47,985 nucleotides of DNA from Streptomyces scabichelini (GCF_011045015.1 NZ_JAAKZY010000064.1:1-47985), one strand, 5' to 3'; counted from the first letter of the stretch, positions 35,331 to 43,567 are shown. Notes: a model not told the origin generated them from the letters alone. Numbers and translations are program-made.

Positions 35331-36173
35331 ATGCTTGAAGGATTCGAAGACCGTTATGCCGACGTGAACGGCACCCGGCTCCACTACGTCATCGGCGGCG
35401 AAGGCGAGCCGCTGGTTCTCATGGACGGGTTTCCGCGCACCTGGCACGGCCTCCATAAGATCATGACCCCGTTGGCCGAACACTTCCGCGTCATCGCCGT
35501 GGACTACCGCGGTCAGGGAGAGTCGGACAAGTCCGAGGGCGGCTACGACAAGAAGACCATGGCGAAGGACGTCTACGAACTGGTCCGCGGCCTGGGTTAC
35601 GAGCAGGTGAACATTGCCGGTGCTGACATCGGTGCGATGGTCGCCTACAGCTTCGCCGCCAACTATCCGCAGGCCACCAAGAAGCTCGCCCTGTGGGAAG
35701 GCGCACCCTTCTCGCAGGTATTCCAGCACTTCGCCAAGCCGTTCCCCGGGCCCGGTGATCTGAACCTGTGGATATACCCGTTGAGCCAGGCCGAGGGACT
35801 GCCCGCCAAGCTTCTCGCGGGGCGGTTCCGGCACGTGATCGACTGGTCGGCCGAACACCTCGCGCTCCACCCGGAACGGATCAGCGAGGAGAGCCGGGCC
35901 ATCTACGCCCAGGCCTACGACACACCCGAGGCGCTGACCGCGGGCTTCGGCGTATTCCACACCTTCCACCAGGATGTGGCCGACAACGATTCGTATCCCC
36001 CACTGGAGATGCCCGTCTTGGCCCTCGCCCATCAGAGCGCCGACTTCATGCGGTCAATGATGGCAGCCAAGGCCGACGACATCCGCTACAGCGGCATCGA
36101 GGACAGCGGCCACTTCATCGCGGAGGAGCAGCCGGAGGCCCTGGCAGCCGAACTGGAAAAGTTCTTCGGCTGA
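35331..36173 (+). CDS. alpha/beta-hydrolase, epoxide hydrolase/dehalogenase type
   Basis: 280 residues, ATG 35331 after TAGGAGC. The nucleophile elbow is 'VNIAGADIGAMVAYSFA': Asp instead of Ser, as in epoxide hydrolases and haloalkane dehalogenases. 'VIAVDYRGQGESDK' and the His of 'IEDSGHFIAEEQPEAL' are in the expected places. The oxyanion motif, usually HGFP, is 'LMDGFPRTW', so the first His is Asp here. A cap domain lies between about 135 and 220. It is cytosolic, with substrate unknown. It stands alone between an IS5 scrap and an MDR relic. Confidence 0.85.
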   Translation: MLEGFEDRYADVNGTRLHYVIGGEGEPLVLMDGFPRTWHGLHKIMTPLAEHFRVIAVDYRGQGESDKSEGGYDKKTMAKDVYELVRGLGYEQVNIAGADIGAMVAYSFAANYPQATKKLALWEGAPFSQVFQHFAKPFPGPGDLNLWIYPLSQAEGLPAKLLAGRFRHVIDWSAEHLALHPERISEESRAIYAQAYDTPEALTAGFGVFHTFHQDVADNDSYPPLEMPVLALAHQSADFMRSMMAAKADDIRYSGIEDSGHFIAEEQPEALAAELEKFFG

Positions 36174-36216
36174 CTCCCCGCACAGTGAGCGGCTTGAGTC
36201 GCAAGCTCCCAGAGCC

Positions 36217-36340
36217 GGCAAGCTCATCACCACTGTCACCACCGTCACCGCCTACCCACTCGACCAGGCGGCCACGGCCCAGCAGGTCAGCGACGCCGGG
36301 CAGTGCGGGGCAAGCTCGTCCTGACCGTCGACTGGGCACG
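36217..36340 (+). pseudogene. MDR oxidoreductase C-terminal relic
   Basis: 'VTAYPLDQAATAQQVSDAG' continues after a one-base shift as 'VRGKLVLTVD'. This is the last ~40 residues of a quinone-reductase-type MDR protein ('YPLxxAaeAHrxlexGxxxGKlVLxv'). There is no start and no stop at the family's end. It occupies the gap between the alpha/beta-hydrolase and the OYE gene. Confidence 0.6.
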
Positions 36341-36417
36341 CCCGCCCACCGTCTCCCCACGACCACTCGCTGCCTTTGCGGTGACCGGCCGGTCACCGCC
36401 ATATCGAAGGACCCCTC

Positions 36418-37479
36418 ATGCTGAACGCCCTGTGGACGCCGACCACTCTTGGCGGCATGTCTCTGTCGCACCGCCTGGTCATGGCCCCCATGACCCGTGA
36501 CCGCTCCACACCTGAAGGCGTCCCCACCGAGCTGAACGCCGAGTACTACGCCCAGCGGGCCTCGCATGCGCTCGTCATCACCGAGGGAACCCAGCCCTCC
36601 GCCGACGGCCAGGGCTACCTCCTGACCCCCGGCATCCACAATGACGACCAGATCGCCGGGTGGCGCAAGGTCACCGACGCCGTGCACGCGGCCGACGGCC
36701 GGATCGTCATCCAGCTGATGCACACCGGACGCATCGCCCACCCCGACAACACCCCCCACGGTCGCCCGCCGGTCGCCCCTTCGGCAATCCGGCCAGCGGG
36801 CGTGATGTTCACCGCGTCCGGGCCCCAGGAGATGCCGACCCCTCGTGCTCTGTCGACGCAGGAGATCGCGGCGACCGTCGACGACTTCCGCCGCGCCGCA
36901 GCGGCCGCTGTCGCGGCGGGCGCCGACGGCGTGGAGATCCACGGCGCCAACGGCTACCTGCTGCACCAGTTCCTGTCCGACAACACCAACCAGCGCACCG
37001 ATGGCTACGGCGGCTCGATCGAGGGCCGCATCCGCTTCGCCGTCGAGGTCGCCGCCGCGGTGGCGGACGAGATCGGCGCCGCCCGCACCGGTATCCGTAT
37101 CTCCCCTGGCAACCCCTACAACGACATCACCGAGTCCGACACCGCCGAGCTGTATCCGGCGCTCCTGGACGCTCTGCGCCCCCTCGAACTGGCCTATCTC
37201 CACGTGATACACGTCGGCGACGAGGAGCTGCTGGCCACTCTGCGCACGCTGTGGCCGACCACACTGATCCTCAACCGGGGCGGCACCGACCTGCCCGCCC
37301 GCGCCAAGGACATCGACCACGGAACGGCCGACCTCGTCTCCGTCGGCACCCTCGCGCTCGCCAACCCGGACCTGGTCGAGAGGCTCCGCGCCGGCGCGCC
37401 GCTGAACACCCCCGACCCGGCGACCTTCTACGGCGGCGGAGCGGCCGGCTACACCGACTACCCCACCCACACCGTCTGA
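36418..37479 (+). CDS. Old-yellow-enzyme family alkene reductase (FMN)
   Basis: 353 residues, ATG 36418 after AAGGACC. A complete OYE barrel: 'RLVMAPMTRDRST' near the FMN, 'VITEGTQPSADGQGY', 'IQLMHTGRIAHPDN' and the signature 'GADGVEIHGANGYLLHQFLS' with the substrate-binding His and Asn, then 'NQRTDGYGGSIEGRIRFAVE'. 'VSVGTLALANPDLVERL' binds the FMN phosphate. It reduces activated C=C bonds (enones, nitroesters) with NAD(P)H. The MarR regulator gene starts 11 bp after its stop, so the pair is probably one operon answering to electrophile or oxidative stress. Confidence 0.93.
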   Translation: MLNALWTPTTLGGMSLSHRLVMAPMTRDRSTPEGVPTELNAEYYAQRASHALVITEGTQPSADGQGYLLTPGIHNDDQIAGWRKVTDAVHAADGRIVIQLMHTGRIAHPDNTPHGRPPVAPSAIRPAGVMFTASGPQEMPTPRALSTQEIAATVDDFRRAAAAAVAAGADGVEIHGANGYLLHQFLSDNTNQRTDGYGGSIEGRIRFAVEVAAAVADEIGAARTGIRISPGNPYNDITESDTAELYPALLDALRPLELAYLHVIHVGDEELLATLRTLWPTTLILNRGGTDLPARAKDIDHGTADLVSVGTLALANPDLVERLRAGAPLNTPDPATFYGGGAAGYTDYPTHTV

Positions 37480-37490
37480 GGAACCGCATC

Positions 37491-37970
37491 ATGCCCGCCT
37501 CCACACACCGCACCCCCTCCACGGCCGGCGAGGGTCCGATGAGCTACGCGATCTTCCAGCTCGCCCGCGCTCACCGCGCCTACGCCGCCGCCATGCTGCG
37601 CGAGATGGACCTGCATCCCGGACAGGAGCTGCTGCTGATGCAACTCCTCGACCGGGACGGCCAGACCCAGTCCGAGCTGCTCGACAGCGTCGGCCTGGAC
37701 CAGTCCACCGTCTCCAAGTCCCTGCGCCGCATGCAGGACGCCGGCCTGCTCGTCAGGGAGCCGGCCGCACATGACCGACGCGTCATGGTGGTCCACCTCA
37801 CCGACAAGGGCCGTGCCATGCGCGAGCCCCTGGCGGCCATGTGGCGGGCCCTGGAGGAGACCTCCGCGCAGAACCTGTCGGCGCAGCAGGCAGAGTCCTT
37901 CGTCCGCACCGCCTACGCCATCGCCGACGCGATCAACAGCCGCGCGCTGCCGCGGGAAGAGTCTGAGTAA
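37491..37970 (+). CDS. MarR-family transcriptional regulator
   Basis: 159 residues from ATG 37491; GAGGA overlaps the stop codon of the OYE gene. The winged-helix core is 'LLQLLDRDG'-like: 'PGQELLLMQLLDRDGQTQSE', 'LLDSVGLDQSTVSKSLRRMQ', with the wing 'REPAAHDRRVMVVHLTDKGR'. Dimerisation helices lie at both ends. Placed directly behind the alkene reductase, it most likely regulates that operon, including itself. Confidence 0.92.
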   Translation: MPASTHRTPSTAGEGPMSYAIFQLARAHRAYAAAMLREMDLHPGQELLLMQLLDRDGQTQSELLDSVGLDQSTVSKSLRRMQDAGLLVREPAAHDRRVMVVHLTDKGRAMREPLAAMWRALEETSAQNLSAQQAESFVRTAYAIADAINSRALPREESE

Positions 37971-38072
37971 CTCCCCTCGGCTTGCACACCGGTTCCGGCC
38001 TGGAGTGCAGATCACTTCTGGTCAAGGACATGGCCGCGATGTTCCAAGTCGGGCGGGAGAGGAGCGTGCTCC

Positions 38073-38864
38073 GTGAGCCGAAGTGCGGCAGTCGTCGCAG
38101 AGGCCGCTGGCATACTCTGCGACATGAGATCGATGAATCCGTTCCGCGACGAAGCCCGCAGTCGTGGGTTACCGGAGGACGAGGTCGAGCGGTGGCTCGC
38201 CACTGTCCGTCCCTGCGCGATACTGAGCCCCGCCGGTGAGGCGCCGCTCGACGGCCCGGTGGCCGGACGGCTCGGTGGGCTGCCGCCGATGCCCGAGGAC
38301 GAGCCCGTTCCGAACCTGCCGTTCCTCGCTTGGGCCGACCTCGCGGCCATCCCGCCCGGCGCGACGGACCTTCCGCTGCCGAAGGACGGCACGCTGCTCT
38401 TCTTCGCGAGCACGGAGGACCCGTGGAGCGGCGACGGCTGGTACCGGCTCGTATACGTCCCGGCCGGCACGCCCGTCTCCGAACGTGGTCCAGACGGCGA
38501 GTGGCAGCCGCGGGTCCACCCGGCCCGAGATCTACATCTGACGATCGAGCCCTCGTTGCCCAACCGCGGTTCGGACACCGAGGAGTTCCCGCACGGCGAC
38601 GAGCTGGGCTCGGTGTGGTGGAAGACATGCAGCGAGATGCAGACGGACGGACCGGTGCAGCTAGGCGGCTACCCCTGGGAATGGAACGCGGATCCCCTCA
38701 CGGACTACGACCACGGTCCGGGCGACTGGGTGCTGCTCGCAGAAGTCGGCGGCGAGGACCTGACGGAAGGTGAGCTGGGCATCGTCTACTGGGTGATTCG
38801 CCGGGACGACCTGGCCGCCCGGCGCTTCGACCGGGCCCGGGCCTGCTTTGACTTTGTCGGCTGA
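38073..38864 (+). CDS. YwqG/DUF1963-family protein
   Basis: 263 residues. The GTG at 38073 has GGAGAGGAG upstream; an internal ATG at 38124 is a less likely start. 'DGPVAGRLGGLPPMPED' followed by 'NLPFLAWADLAAIP' and 'GTLLFFASTEDPWSGDGWYR' is the hallmark of the DUF1963/YwqG fold, in which a Gly-Gly-Pro block precedes a Phe-Leu-Ala helix start. The C-terminus has 'QLGGYPWEWNAD' and 'DWVLLAEVGGED', also typical. The molecular role is unknown; some relatives sit near toxin-immunity loci, but nothing here suggests that. Confidence 0.85.
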   Translation: MSRSAAVVAEAAGILCDMRSMNPFRDEARSRGLPEDEVERWLATVRPCAILSPAGEAPLDGPVAGRLGGLPPMPEDEPVPNLPFLAWADLAAIPPGATDLPLPKDGTLLFFASTEDPWSGDGWYRLVYVPAGTPVSERGPDGEWQPRVHPARDLHLTIEPSLPNRGSDTEEFPHGDELGSVWWKTCSEMQTDGPVQLGGYPWEWNADPLTDYDHGPGDWVLLAEVGGEDLTEGELGIVYWVIRRDDLAARRFDRARACFDFVG

Positions 38865-38897
38865 CGCAGCCTCAGTCGCTTCCCCAAAGTCGGCATC

Positions 38898-38917
38898 AGC
38901 GACGCGAATGCGTCGCT
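38898..38917. repeat. Short hairpin (8-bp stem)
   Basis: AGCGACGC and GCGTCGCT flank a GAAT loop, 34 bp after the DUF1963 stop. It could serve as a terminator for that gene. Confidence 0.5.
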
Positions 38918-38946
38918 GCTCTGCGGCCAACTGTGATGCTCAAAGT

Positions 38947-38998
38947 GGCTAACTGGCGTGCTCAGTCACAGCCGTGTGACTGAGCACGCCAGTTAGCC
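38947..38998. repeat. Perfect 24-bp inverted repeat with 4-nt loop
   Basis: The arms 38947-38970 and 38975-38998 are exact reverse complements around GCCG. Each arm contains GGCTAACTGGCGTGC. It lies between convergent genes (DUF1963 and the MmyB-type regulator), so it could be a bidirectional terminator. The length and perfection also suggest the relic of a mobile element or a very recent duplication. Related words (AGTTGGCC) occur just to the right at 39012. Confidence 0.75.
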
Positions 38999-39096
38999 GG
39001 TGAGTGTTGCAGTTGGCCGCTTTGGCACTCAGGAGTAGTGCGGCCCCAGGGATGGGTGGGCGCGGACCGGCATCATCTGCCCCATCCTGGTGCGGC

Positions 39097-39948
39097 TCAG
39101 TTGGCCACGTCCATGCGCTGTGTGCCGATGACCGACAGCAGCCGCAGGGCCTCCTCGGAGGGCGAGCCCTGTGCCGCGGTGTAGATCACGACCTGCTGGT
39201 CCCGGTCGGTGACGTCCAGGACATCGCAGTTGACGGTGACCGGGCCGACCAGCGGGTGCTGGAAGGTCTTGCACAGGGTGGGCTCGGCGCACACGTCATG
39301 GGAGGCCCACAGCCGGGTGAACTCCTCGCTGCCGGAGAGGAGGTCACCCACCAGCTCGTTGATCTCGGGATCGTCGGGGTAACGGGCGGCGGTGGCGCGC
39401 AGGCGCTGCGCCGAGTGGCGGGCGAACGCGTCCGCGTCCGACACCCCGTACAACCGCCTCCCCTGCGGGTGCGGCCCGAGGAACACACGGCGCACCAGGT
39501 TGCGGTCACGCCGCGGCAGGGCGGAGAAGTCCTCCATCAGGGCGGCCGCCAGATCGTTCCAGGCGATCACCTCGAACGTCGCGGACGTCACGATCGCGGC
39601 GGCCTGGGGCAGCCGGTGCAGCAGGTCGAGAATGCTCTGCCGCACCTCGCGCGAGGGTCCGGGCGGCGGACCCGGCGGTGCGCCGGCGAGGTGGTGGAGA
39701 TGGTCGCGCTCGGCGTCCGACAGACGCAGAGCTCGGGCCAGCTGGGCCAGCACCTCGCGTGACGGGCGCGGGCCGCGGGCCTGCTCCAGCCGCGTGTAGT
39801 ACTCGGTCGAGATGAACGCCAACTGCGCCGCCTCCTCGCGGCGCAGCCCCGGGGTGCGGCGGCGCGGCCCGGTGGGCAGGCCGACGTCGGCCGGGGTGAT
39901 CCGCTCGCGCCTGCTGCGCAGGAAGGCCGCCAGTTCTCGTCTGTCCAC
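39097..39948 (-). CDS. MmyB-like helix-turn-helix regulator
   Basis: 283 residues from GTG 39948 ('MDRRELAAFLRSRRERITPA'). The N-terminal XRE-type HTH includes 'RRTPGLRREEAAQLAFISTE' and 'YYTRLEQARGPRPSREVLAQ', the hallmark of the MmyB family. The C-terminal PAS-like ligand domain follows with 'VIAWNDLAAALMEDFSALP' and 'RHPLVG'-type 'FQHPLVGPVTVNCDVLDV'. It is divergent from an SDR gene with an 86-bp spacer that contains a perfect palindrome. This MmyB/SDR pairing is a common actinomycete arrangement. Confidence 0.92.
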   Translation of the reverse strand: MDRRELAAFLRSRRERITPADVGLPTGPRRRTPGLRREEAAQLAFISTEYYTRLEQARGPRPSREVLAQLARALRLSDAERDHLHHLAGAPPGPPPGPSREVRQSILDLLHRLPQAAAIVTSATFEVIAWNDLAAALMEDFSALPRRDRNLVRRVFLGPHPQGRRLYGVSDADAFARHSAQRLRATAARYPDDPEINELVGDLLSGSEEFTRLWASHDVCAEPTLCKTFQHPLVGPVTVNCDVLDVTDRDQQVVIYTAAQGSPSEEALRLLSVIGTQRMDVAN

Positions 39949-39968
39949 ACCCCCAGTGTGCGCGGGGG

Positions 39969-40013
39969 CGCGGAGCCGATCCAGGTACTGCCAGTGCCTG
40001 GATCGGCTCCGCG
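39969..40013. promoter_or_regulatory. Palindromic operator between MmyB-like regulator and SDR
   Basis: Perfect 17-bp arms, CGCGGAGCCGATCCAGG (39969-39985) and its reverse complement (39997-40013), with an 11-bp spacer. The site lies between the divergent start codons at 39948 and 40035, where it can control both genes. It is probably the binding site of the neighbouring regulator. Confidence 0.75.
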
Positions 40014-40034
40014 AACCGTCGCAGGCTCGCTGCC

Positions 40035-40835
40035 ATGGACAACACACCGACCACCGACACGTCCGCCCCCGCCACCCTGGGCCTGCTGGCCGGCAAGGTC
40101 GCCTTCATCACCGGTGCCGGGCGCGGTATCGGCGCCGCCGCGGCGCGGCTGTTCGCCCGGGAGGGCGCCCGCGTGCTGCTTGCGGCCCGGACAGAGGCAC
40201 AGCTGAAAGCGGTGACCGAGGAGGTCCGGGCGGGGGGCGGCACCGCGGAGTATGTGCTGTGCGATCTGGCCGACACGGCCGACGTACGGGCCGCCGTGGA
40301 CCGCGCCGTGGACCTGTACGGCCGACTCGACATCGCTTTCAACAACGGTGCGACGATCCAGACCCCGGGCCCTATGGACCAGATGCCGGAGACCGACTTC
40401 GACCACGTCTACGCCGTGAACCTCAAGAGCGTCTGGCTCGCCATGGTCACCGAGGTCGCCGCCATCCGGGCCACCGCCGGGACGGGTGCCATCGTCAACA
40501 ACTCGTCCGTCGGCAGCCTGATGGGCAACCCCGAGCTGCCCGTCTACGGTGCGATGAAACGGGCGGTCAACAGCCTCACCGAGTCGGCGGCGGTCACCTA
40601 CGGCCCGGAAGGCATCCGCGTCAACGCGATCGCCCCTGGAAACACGCTGACCGAGATGATCCGTACGTGGGAGGCGGAGTCGCCCGGTCTCCAAGAGCGA
40701 CTTACAGCGCACGCCCCGCTGCGCCGCGCGGCCGACCCCGACGAAATCGCCCAGGCCGCCGCCTGGCTGCTCAGCGACCGCTCCTCCTACGTGACCGGCA
40801 CGGTCCTGCGGGTCGACGGCGGCGCACGAGCCTGA
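40035..40835 (+). CDS. Short-chain dehydrogenase/reductase
   Basis: 266 residues, ATG 40035. A classical SDR: 'VAFITGAGRGIGAAAARLFA' with Arg residues after the second strand ('LLAARTEAQLKAV') that favour NADP(H). The NNAG motif is 'AFNNGATIQ'. The Ser of 'AIVNNSSVGSLMG' and YxxxK in 'PVYGAMKRAVNSL' complete the site, and the end 'SYVTGTVLRVDGG' is standard. It is divergent from and probably repressed by the MmyB-like regulator. The substrate is unknown. Confidence 0.92.
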   Translation: MDNTPTTDTSAPATLGLLAGKVAFITGAGRGIGAAAARLFAREGARVLLAARTEAQLKAVTEEVRAGGGTAEYVLCDLADTADVRAAVDRAVDLYGRLDIAFNNGATIQTPGPMDQMPETDFDHVYAVNLKSVWLAMVTEVAAIRATAGTGAIVNNSSVGSLMGNPELPVYGAMKRAVNSLTESAAVTYGPEGIRVNAIAPGNTLTEMIRTWEAESPGLQERLTAHAPLRRAADPDEIAQAAAWLLSDRSSYVTGTVLRVDGGARA

Positions 40836-40896
40836 GCCCACGATGCGACCGCACCCTCGTCAGCCCTGACTGCATAAACCCCGCTGTCACCTGATC

Positions 40897-41265
40897 ATGC
40901 AGCAGTCCCGTTCCGCCGCGCTGCACGCTTCCTGTCTGGCCTCCTACCTCGGTGGCGGTCCCGATCTCGGCACGGCCGCCCGGGAGTTCTTCCGGCTTCA
41001 GCAGGTGGTCGTGGATGCCGCCTGGGCCATCTCTGCCGGGGGTGACGCCGCCCGCCTGGATGCGCAAAACGGTGCCGAGGTACCGGAGGACGTACGGCAG
41101 CAGCGGTGGGCCATGGAACAGATCACGGCCGCCACCCTCGCCGACGGGGACGTCACGCGCGCCTTCAACAACGTCTCGTACATGCTGCGCCACCCCGCCA
41201 CGCTGGCCGACCCGGCACTGCTGGCGAGGGCCGTCGCCGCCAATGAACGAGCCCTGACACAGTGA
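40897..41265 (+). pseudogene. FAD-dependent oxidoreductase C-terminal fragment
   Basis: 122 residues whose pattern 'FFRLQQVVVDAAWAISAGGD', 'RQQRWAMEQITAATLADGDV', 'TRAFNNVSYMLRHPATLADP' resembles the helical C-terminus of FAD-binding monooxygenase/reductase proteins, in which an Arg-x-x-Val-Val-x-x-x-Trp helix is followed by a phospholipid- or substrate-capping helical pair. No FAD domain precedes it; upstream is the SDR gene. ATG 40897 has no clear ribosome site. It is probably a truncated gene; the family call is tentative. Confidence 0.45.
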
Positions 41266-41276
41266 CGGACCCGGGA

Positions 41277-41400
41277 CGCCGCAGAACCCAAAGCACGCAT
41301 GCCACTGTCGTTGACCATCGCCATGCGGAGTGTTTGGTAGAGGGTGAGCAGGGCCCAGGCTTCCCGATCTGTTCGGGTAAGTGCGGCGCATTGCCGCGCC
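41277..41400 (-). pseudogene. IS4-family transposase C-terminal scrap
   Basis: The minus strand reads 'LTRTDREAWALLTLYQTLRM' then 'AMVNDSGMRAL'. IS4-family transposases of Streptomyces have this block near the C-terminus ('SRDRxxxxQExWALLxxYQALRxAMV'). Nothing upstream or downstream of it belongs to the transposase. It sits between the FAD-protein fragment and the IS630 relic. Confidence 0.6.
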
Positions 41401-41485
41401 GGACCCCCTCAGAGCCGGACGGACGGCCTATGACCGCATCCGGCTCGAGCGGGCCCTGAAGACTCACGGGCGGCCAGAGTCGCTG

Positions 41486-41519
41486 GTCCATTGCCACCGC
41501 GCCAGCGGTGGCAATGGAC
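41486..41519. repeat. Perfect 15-bp inverted repeat (hairpin)
   Basis: GTCCATTGCCACCGC (41486-41500) pairs exactly with 41505-41519 around a GCCA loop. It lies at the truncated 3' end of the IS630 relic. It could be a terminator or a trace of the recombination that broke the element. Confidence 0.75.
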
Positions 41520-41731
41520 TGGTCGTCGTCCCTCCAGTCGTGCGCGGTCGGCCCTTCCTCCAGCCAGGCGGCGAGCTTGGCCTGCAGGTTGGGGCCGAGC
41601 CGGCCGTCGTAGCCGTGGCCCCCTGGGAACGCAGCGCTGCCCTCCTCGAAGGGGTCGGCGGCCCGCATGCGTACCTCTTCGCGGCGCGTGCGCTGCTCGG
41701 CGGTTAGCCCGCCCCCGTCCGGATACCGCAT
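41520..41731 (-). pseudogene. IS630-family transposase relic
   Basis: From ATG 41731 it reads 'MRYPDGGGLTAEQRTRREEV', the standard start of actinomycete IS630-family transposases, and 'RMRAADPFEEG'. After a deletion that removes most of the HTH region it continues 'GHGYDGRLGPNLQAKLAAWL' and 'EEGPTAHDWRDDDQ', which match the family's 'LxxLExxLxxGPxAHGWxDxxW'. The DDE catalytic domain is missing. The 3' end abuts a perfect hairpin and an IS4 scrap. Confidence 0.75.
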
Positions 41732-41852
41732 ACTTCCGGGCCACCAGCCAAGATGGACTCTGTCACCTGGTCAGCGAAGACCCAGACGCTATGACGCCAA
41801 GGTCAGTAGCGCGGCCCGCGCCAGTCGTCACGGCCCGACGTAACCCGCGCCA

Positions 41853-42806
41853 TTAAAGATCTCCAGACTTCTGAAGATCTCCAGACATCGGCGCGGCGCG
41901 TGCTTGCCGGTAGGCCGAGGGTGGCACGCCCGCGGTTCGCCGGAAGGCGGTGCTGAACGAGCTCGGCGAGGCGTAACCGAGCCGTGCGGAGAGCGCGTTG
42001 ACACTGATGTTGCTGTGCCGGAGAGCATGTTCGGCCAGGATGATGCGCCAGCGATGGAGATATGCGAAGGGGGTGAACCCGCTCGTTCGCCGAAAGCTCT
42101 CCGCAAACGTTGTCCGAGACATCATGGCCGCTCGCGCCAGTTGCTCCAACTGCCAGGGGCGGCCCGGGTCGTTGTGCATGAGCTGCACAGCGGGGCGCAA
42201 CTGTTCGTCCGCGAGAAGCCGGAGCCAACCCGGAGGAAGATCGGTCTGACCGGCGGACGCGCGCAGAGATTCGAGCACGAGGAGCTGCGCATACTGCTCG
42301 ACAGCGAATCTGGAGCCGGCCTCGCTGCCTGAGGACTCTTCGAGCAGGAGGCCCAGAACCGCACGCAGTCGTCGTGCCGCAGGGTGCGTGCCCTGGATGT
42401 GGTTGACAGGAGGCAGCCCCGGATACAACAACTCGCGTCCCGTGGGACCGAGTTGGACGTGTCCGCCGACGACCGTGTCTGCATGCGCAGCGGTATCGAC
42501 GAGGGATCCGGACCACCCCACCGGCGGGGGGATTTCTCGTGCTGTCTCTTGCTGTGAACCGCCGCGCAGCGCAAGCCAGGAGCGATGGCTGAGGATGGCG
42601 ACGTCGCCCTCCATCAGGTGCGTCGAAGCTCCCTCGTCGGTGTGCAGGTGAGCGTGCCCACGTAGCACCGCGACGATCTTCACGGCGTCGGTGACTTCAC
42701 CGCAGGACACCCATGGTGCGCTCGCGGCAAACCCACCCGAGATCACGCCGTGGATCTCTACGTGGCGGAAGACGTCCGCGAGGTAATCGTCCGACAACGT
42801 CACCAT
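41853..42806 (-). CDS. AraC-family transcriptional regulator (cupin_6 type)
   Basis: 317 residues. The N-terminal sensor domain of the AraC_binding_2/cupin_6 type includes 'VKIVAVLRGHAHLHTDEGAS' and 'HLMEGDVAILSHRSWLALRG'. The C-terminal double HTH reads 'LEQLARAAMMSRTTFAESFR' and 'VNALSARLGYASPSSFSTAF', with 'GVPPSAYRQ' at the end. Its start overlaps the stop of the upstream SDR gene by 7 bp, so the SDR and AraC form a translationally coupled operon. The last codons ('MSGDLQKSGDL') arise from a 13-bp direct repeat. It probably controls the SDR operon. Confidence 0.9.
   Translation of the reverse strand: MVTLSDDYLADVFRHVEIHGVISGGFAASAPWVSCGEVTDAVKIVAVLRGHAHLHTDEGASTHLMEGDVAILSHRSWLALRGGSQQETAREIPPPVGWSGSLVDTAAHADTVVGGHVQLGPTGRELLYPGLPPVNHIQGTHPAARRLRAVLGLLLEESSGSEAGSRFAVEQYAQLLVLESLRASAGQTDLPPGWLRLLADEQLRPAVQLMHNDPGRPWQLEQLARAAMMSRTTFAESFRRTSGFTPFAYLHRWRIILAEHALRHSNISVNALSARLGYASPSSFSTAFRRTAGVPPSAYRQARAAPMSGDLQKSGDL
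41855..41885. repeat. 13-bp direct repeat at the end of the AraC gene
   Basis: AAGATCTCCAGAC occurs at 41855-41867 and 41873-41885 (period 18). On the minus strand it encodes the repeated 'SGDLQKSGDL' tail of the AraC protein. Confidence 0.8.
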
Positions 42807-43567
42807 CCCAGAGGCTTACCGTCCCGGTAGAAGCCGCCCCGCGGGCCGTCGTCGGGTAGCGTCGCCGCCCACACAACCCCCGGTGCGCTCTCCCCAACCG
42901 GCCGCGCTCCCAGCGCCTCCGCGCCGGGCACGGTGGCCGTGACATCGGGACATACCGCGTTGACCACGATCGCAGTGTCAGCAAGTTCTGCCGCGAGGGC
43001 GGCGGTCAGGGCGTTTACCGCTGCCTTTCCGATGGCGTGGCCGGCGTAGCGCCCGTCCGCGGCAGCCAGCCCGTAGCGGTCGTCCGAGTGGGAGCCTGCA
43101 CCTGAGCTGACGTTGACGACACGCGGTCTGGGCGCGCGCCGTAGCAGCTTGAGAGCACTGATCGTCATACGCCATGTACCGAAGAGGTCCACCTGGACCA
43201 CGCTCATGGCCGCATGCAGGTCGGCGTCTGTCACTGTCTCGTTCCGGTGCGGGTGCGCTGCGGCGTTGTTGACGAGGATGTCGAGTCGGCCTTTCGTCGT
43301 CTCGACGGCCTGCACCGTCAGATCCACCGACTCCTGGTCGGTGATGTCGAGCGGCAGCGGCAGCGCGCTGACCCCTTCGACACCCCGCACGGCAGCCTCG
43401 GCCTTGTCGGGATCCCGCGCTGCGACAAGGACATCGATCCCGAGCTGAGCGAGTTGCCTGGCGACTTCGAGCCCGATTCCGTGCGCAGCACCGGTCACCA
43501 AGGCGACCGGCACGTCCTCGACGGCCGACTCGCAGACCGGCGTCTGGGAACGCTGGTGTTCAGTCAT
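42800..43567 (-). CDS. Short-chain dehydrogenase/reductase with Tyr-to-His in the active site
   Basis: 255 residues, ATG 43567. 'VALVTGAAHGIGLEVARQLA', 'LDILVNNAAAHP', and the Ser-containing 'RVVNVSSGAGSHSDDRY' are SDR motifs. The YxxxK position reads 'GHAIGKAAVNALTAALA', so the catalytic Tyr appears to be His, while Lys is kept; a Tyr three residues earlier (RYAGH) is out of register. The terminal '(F)YRDGKPLGW' is as in carbonyl-reductase-like SDRs. Activity is therefore uncertain. It is the first gene of an operon with the AraC regulator. Confidence 0.85.
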   Translation of the reverse strand: MTEHQRSQTPVCESAVEDVPVALVTGAAHGIGLEVARQLAQLGIDVLVAARDPDKAEAAVRGVEGVSALPLPLDITDQESVDLTVQAVETTKGRLDILVNNAAAHPHRNETVTDADLHAAMSVVQVDLFGTWRMTISALKLLRRAPRPRVVNVSSGAGSHSDDRYGLAAADGRYAGHAIGKAAVNALTAALAAELADTAIVVNAVCPDVTATVPGAEALGARPVGESAPGVVWAATLPDDGPRGGFYRDGKPLGW

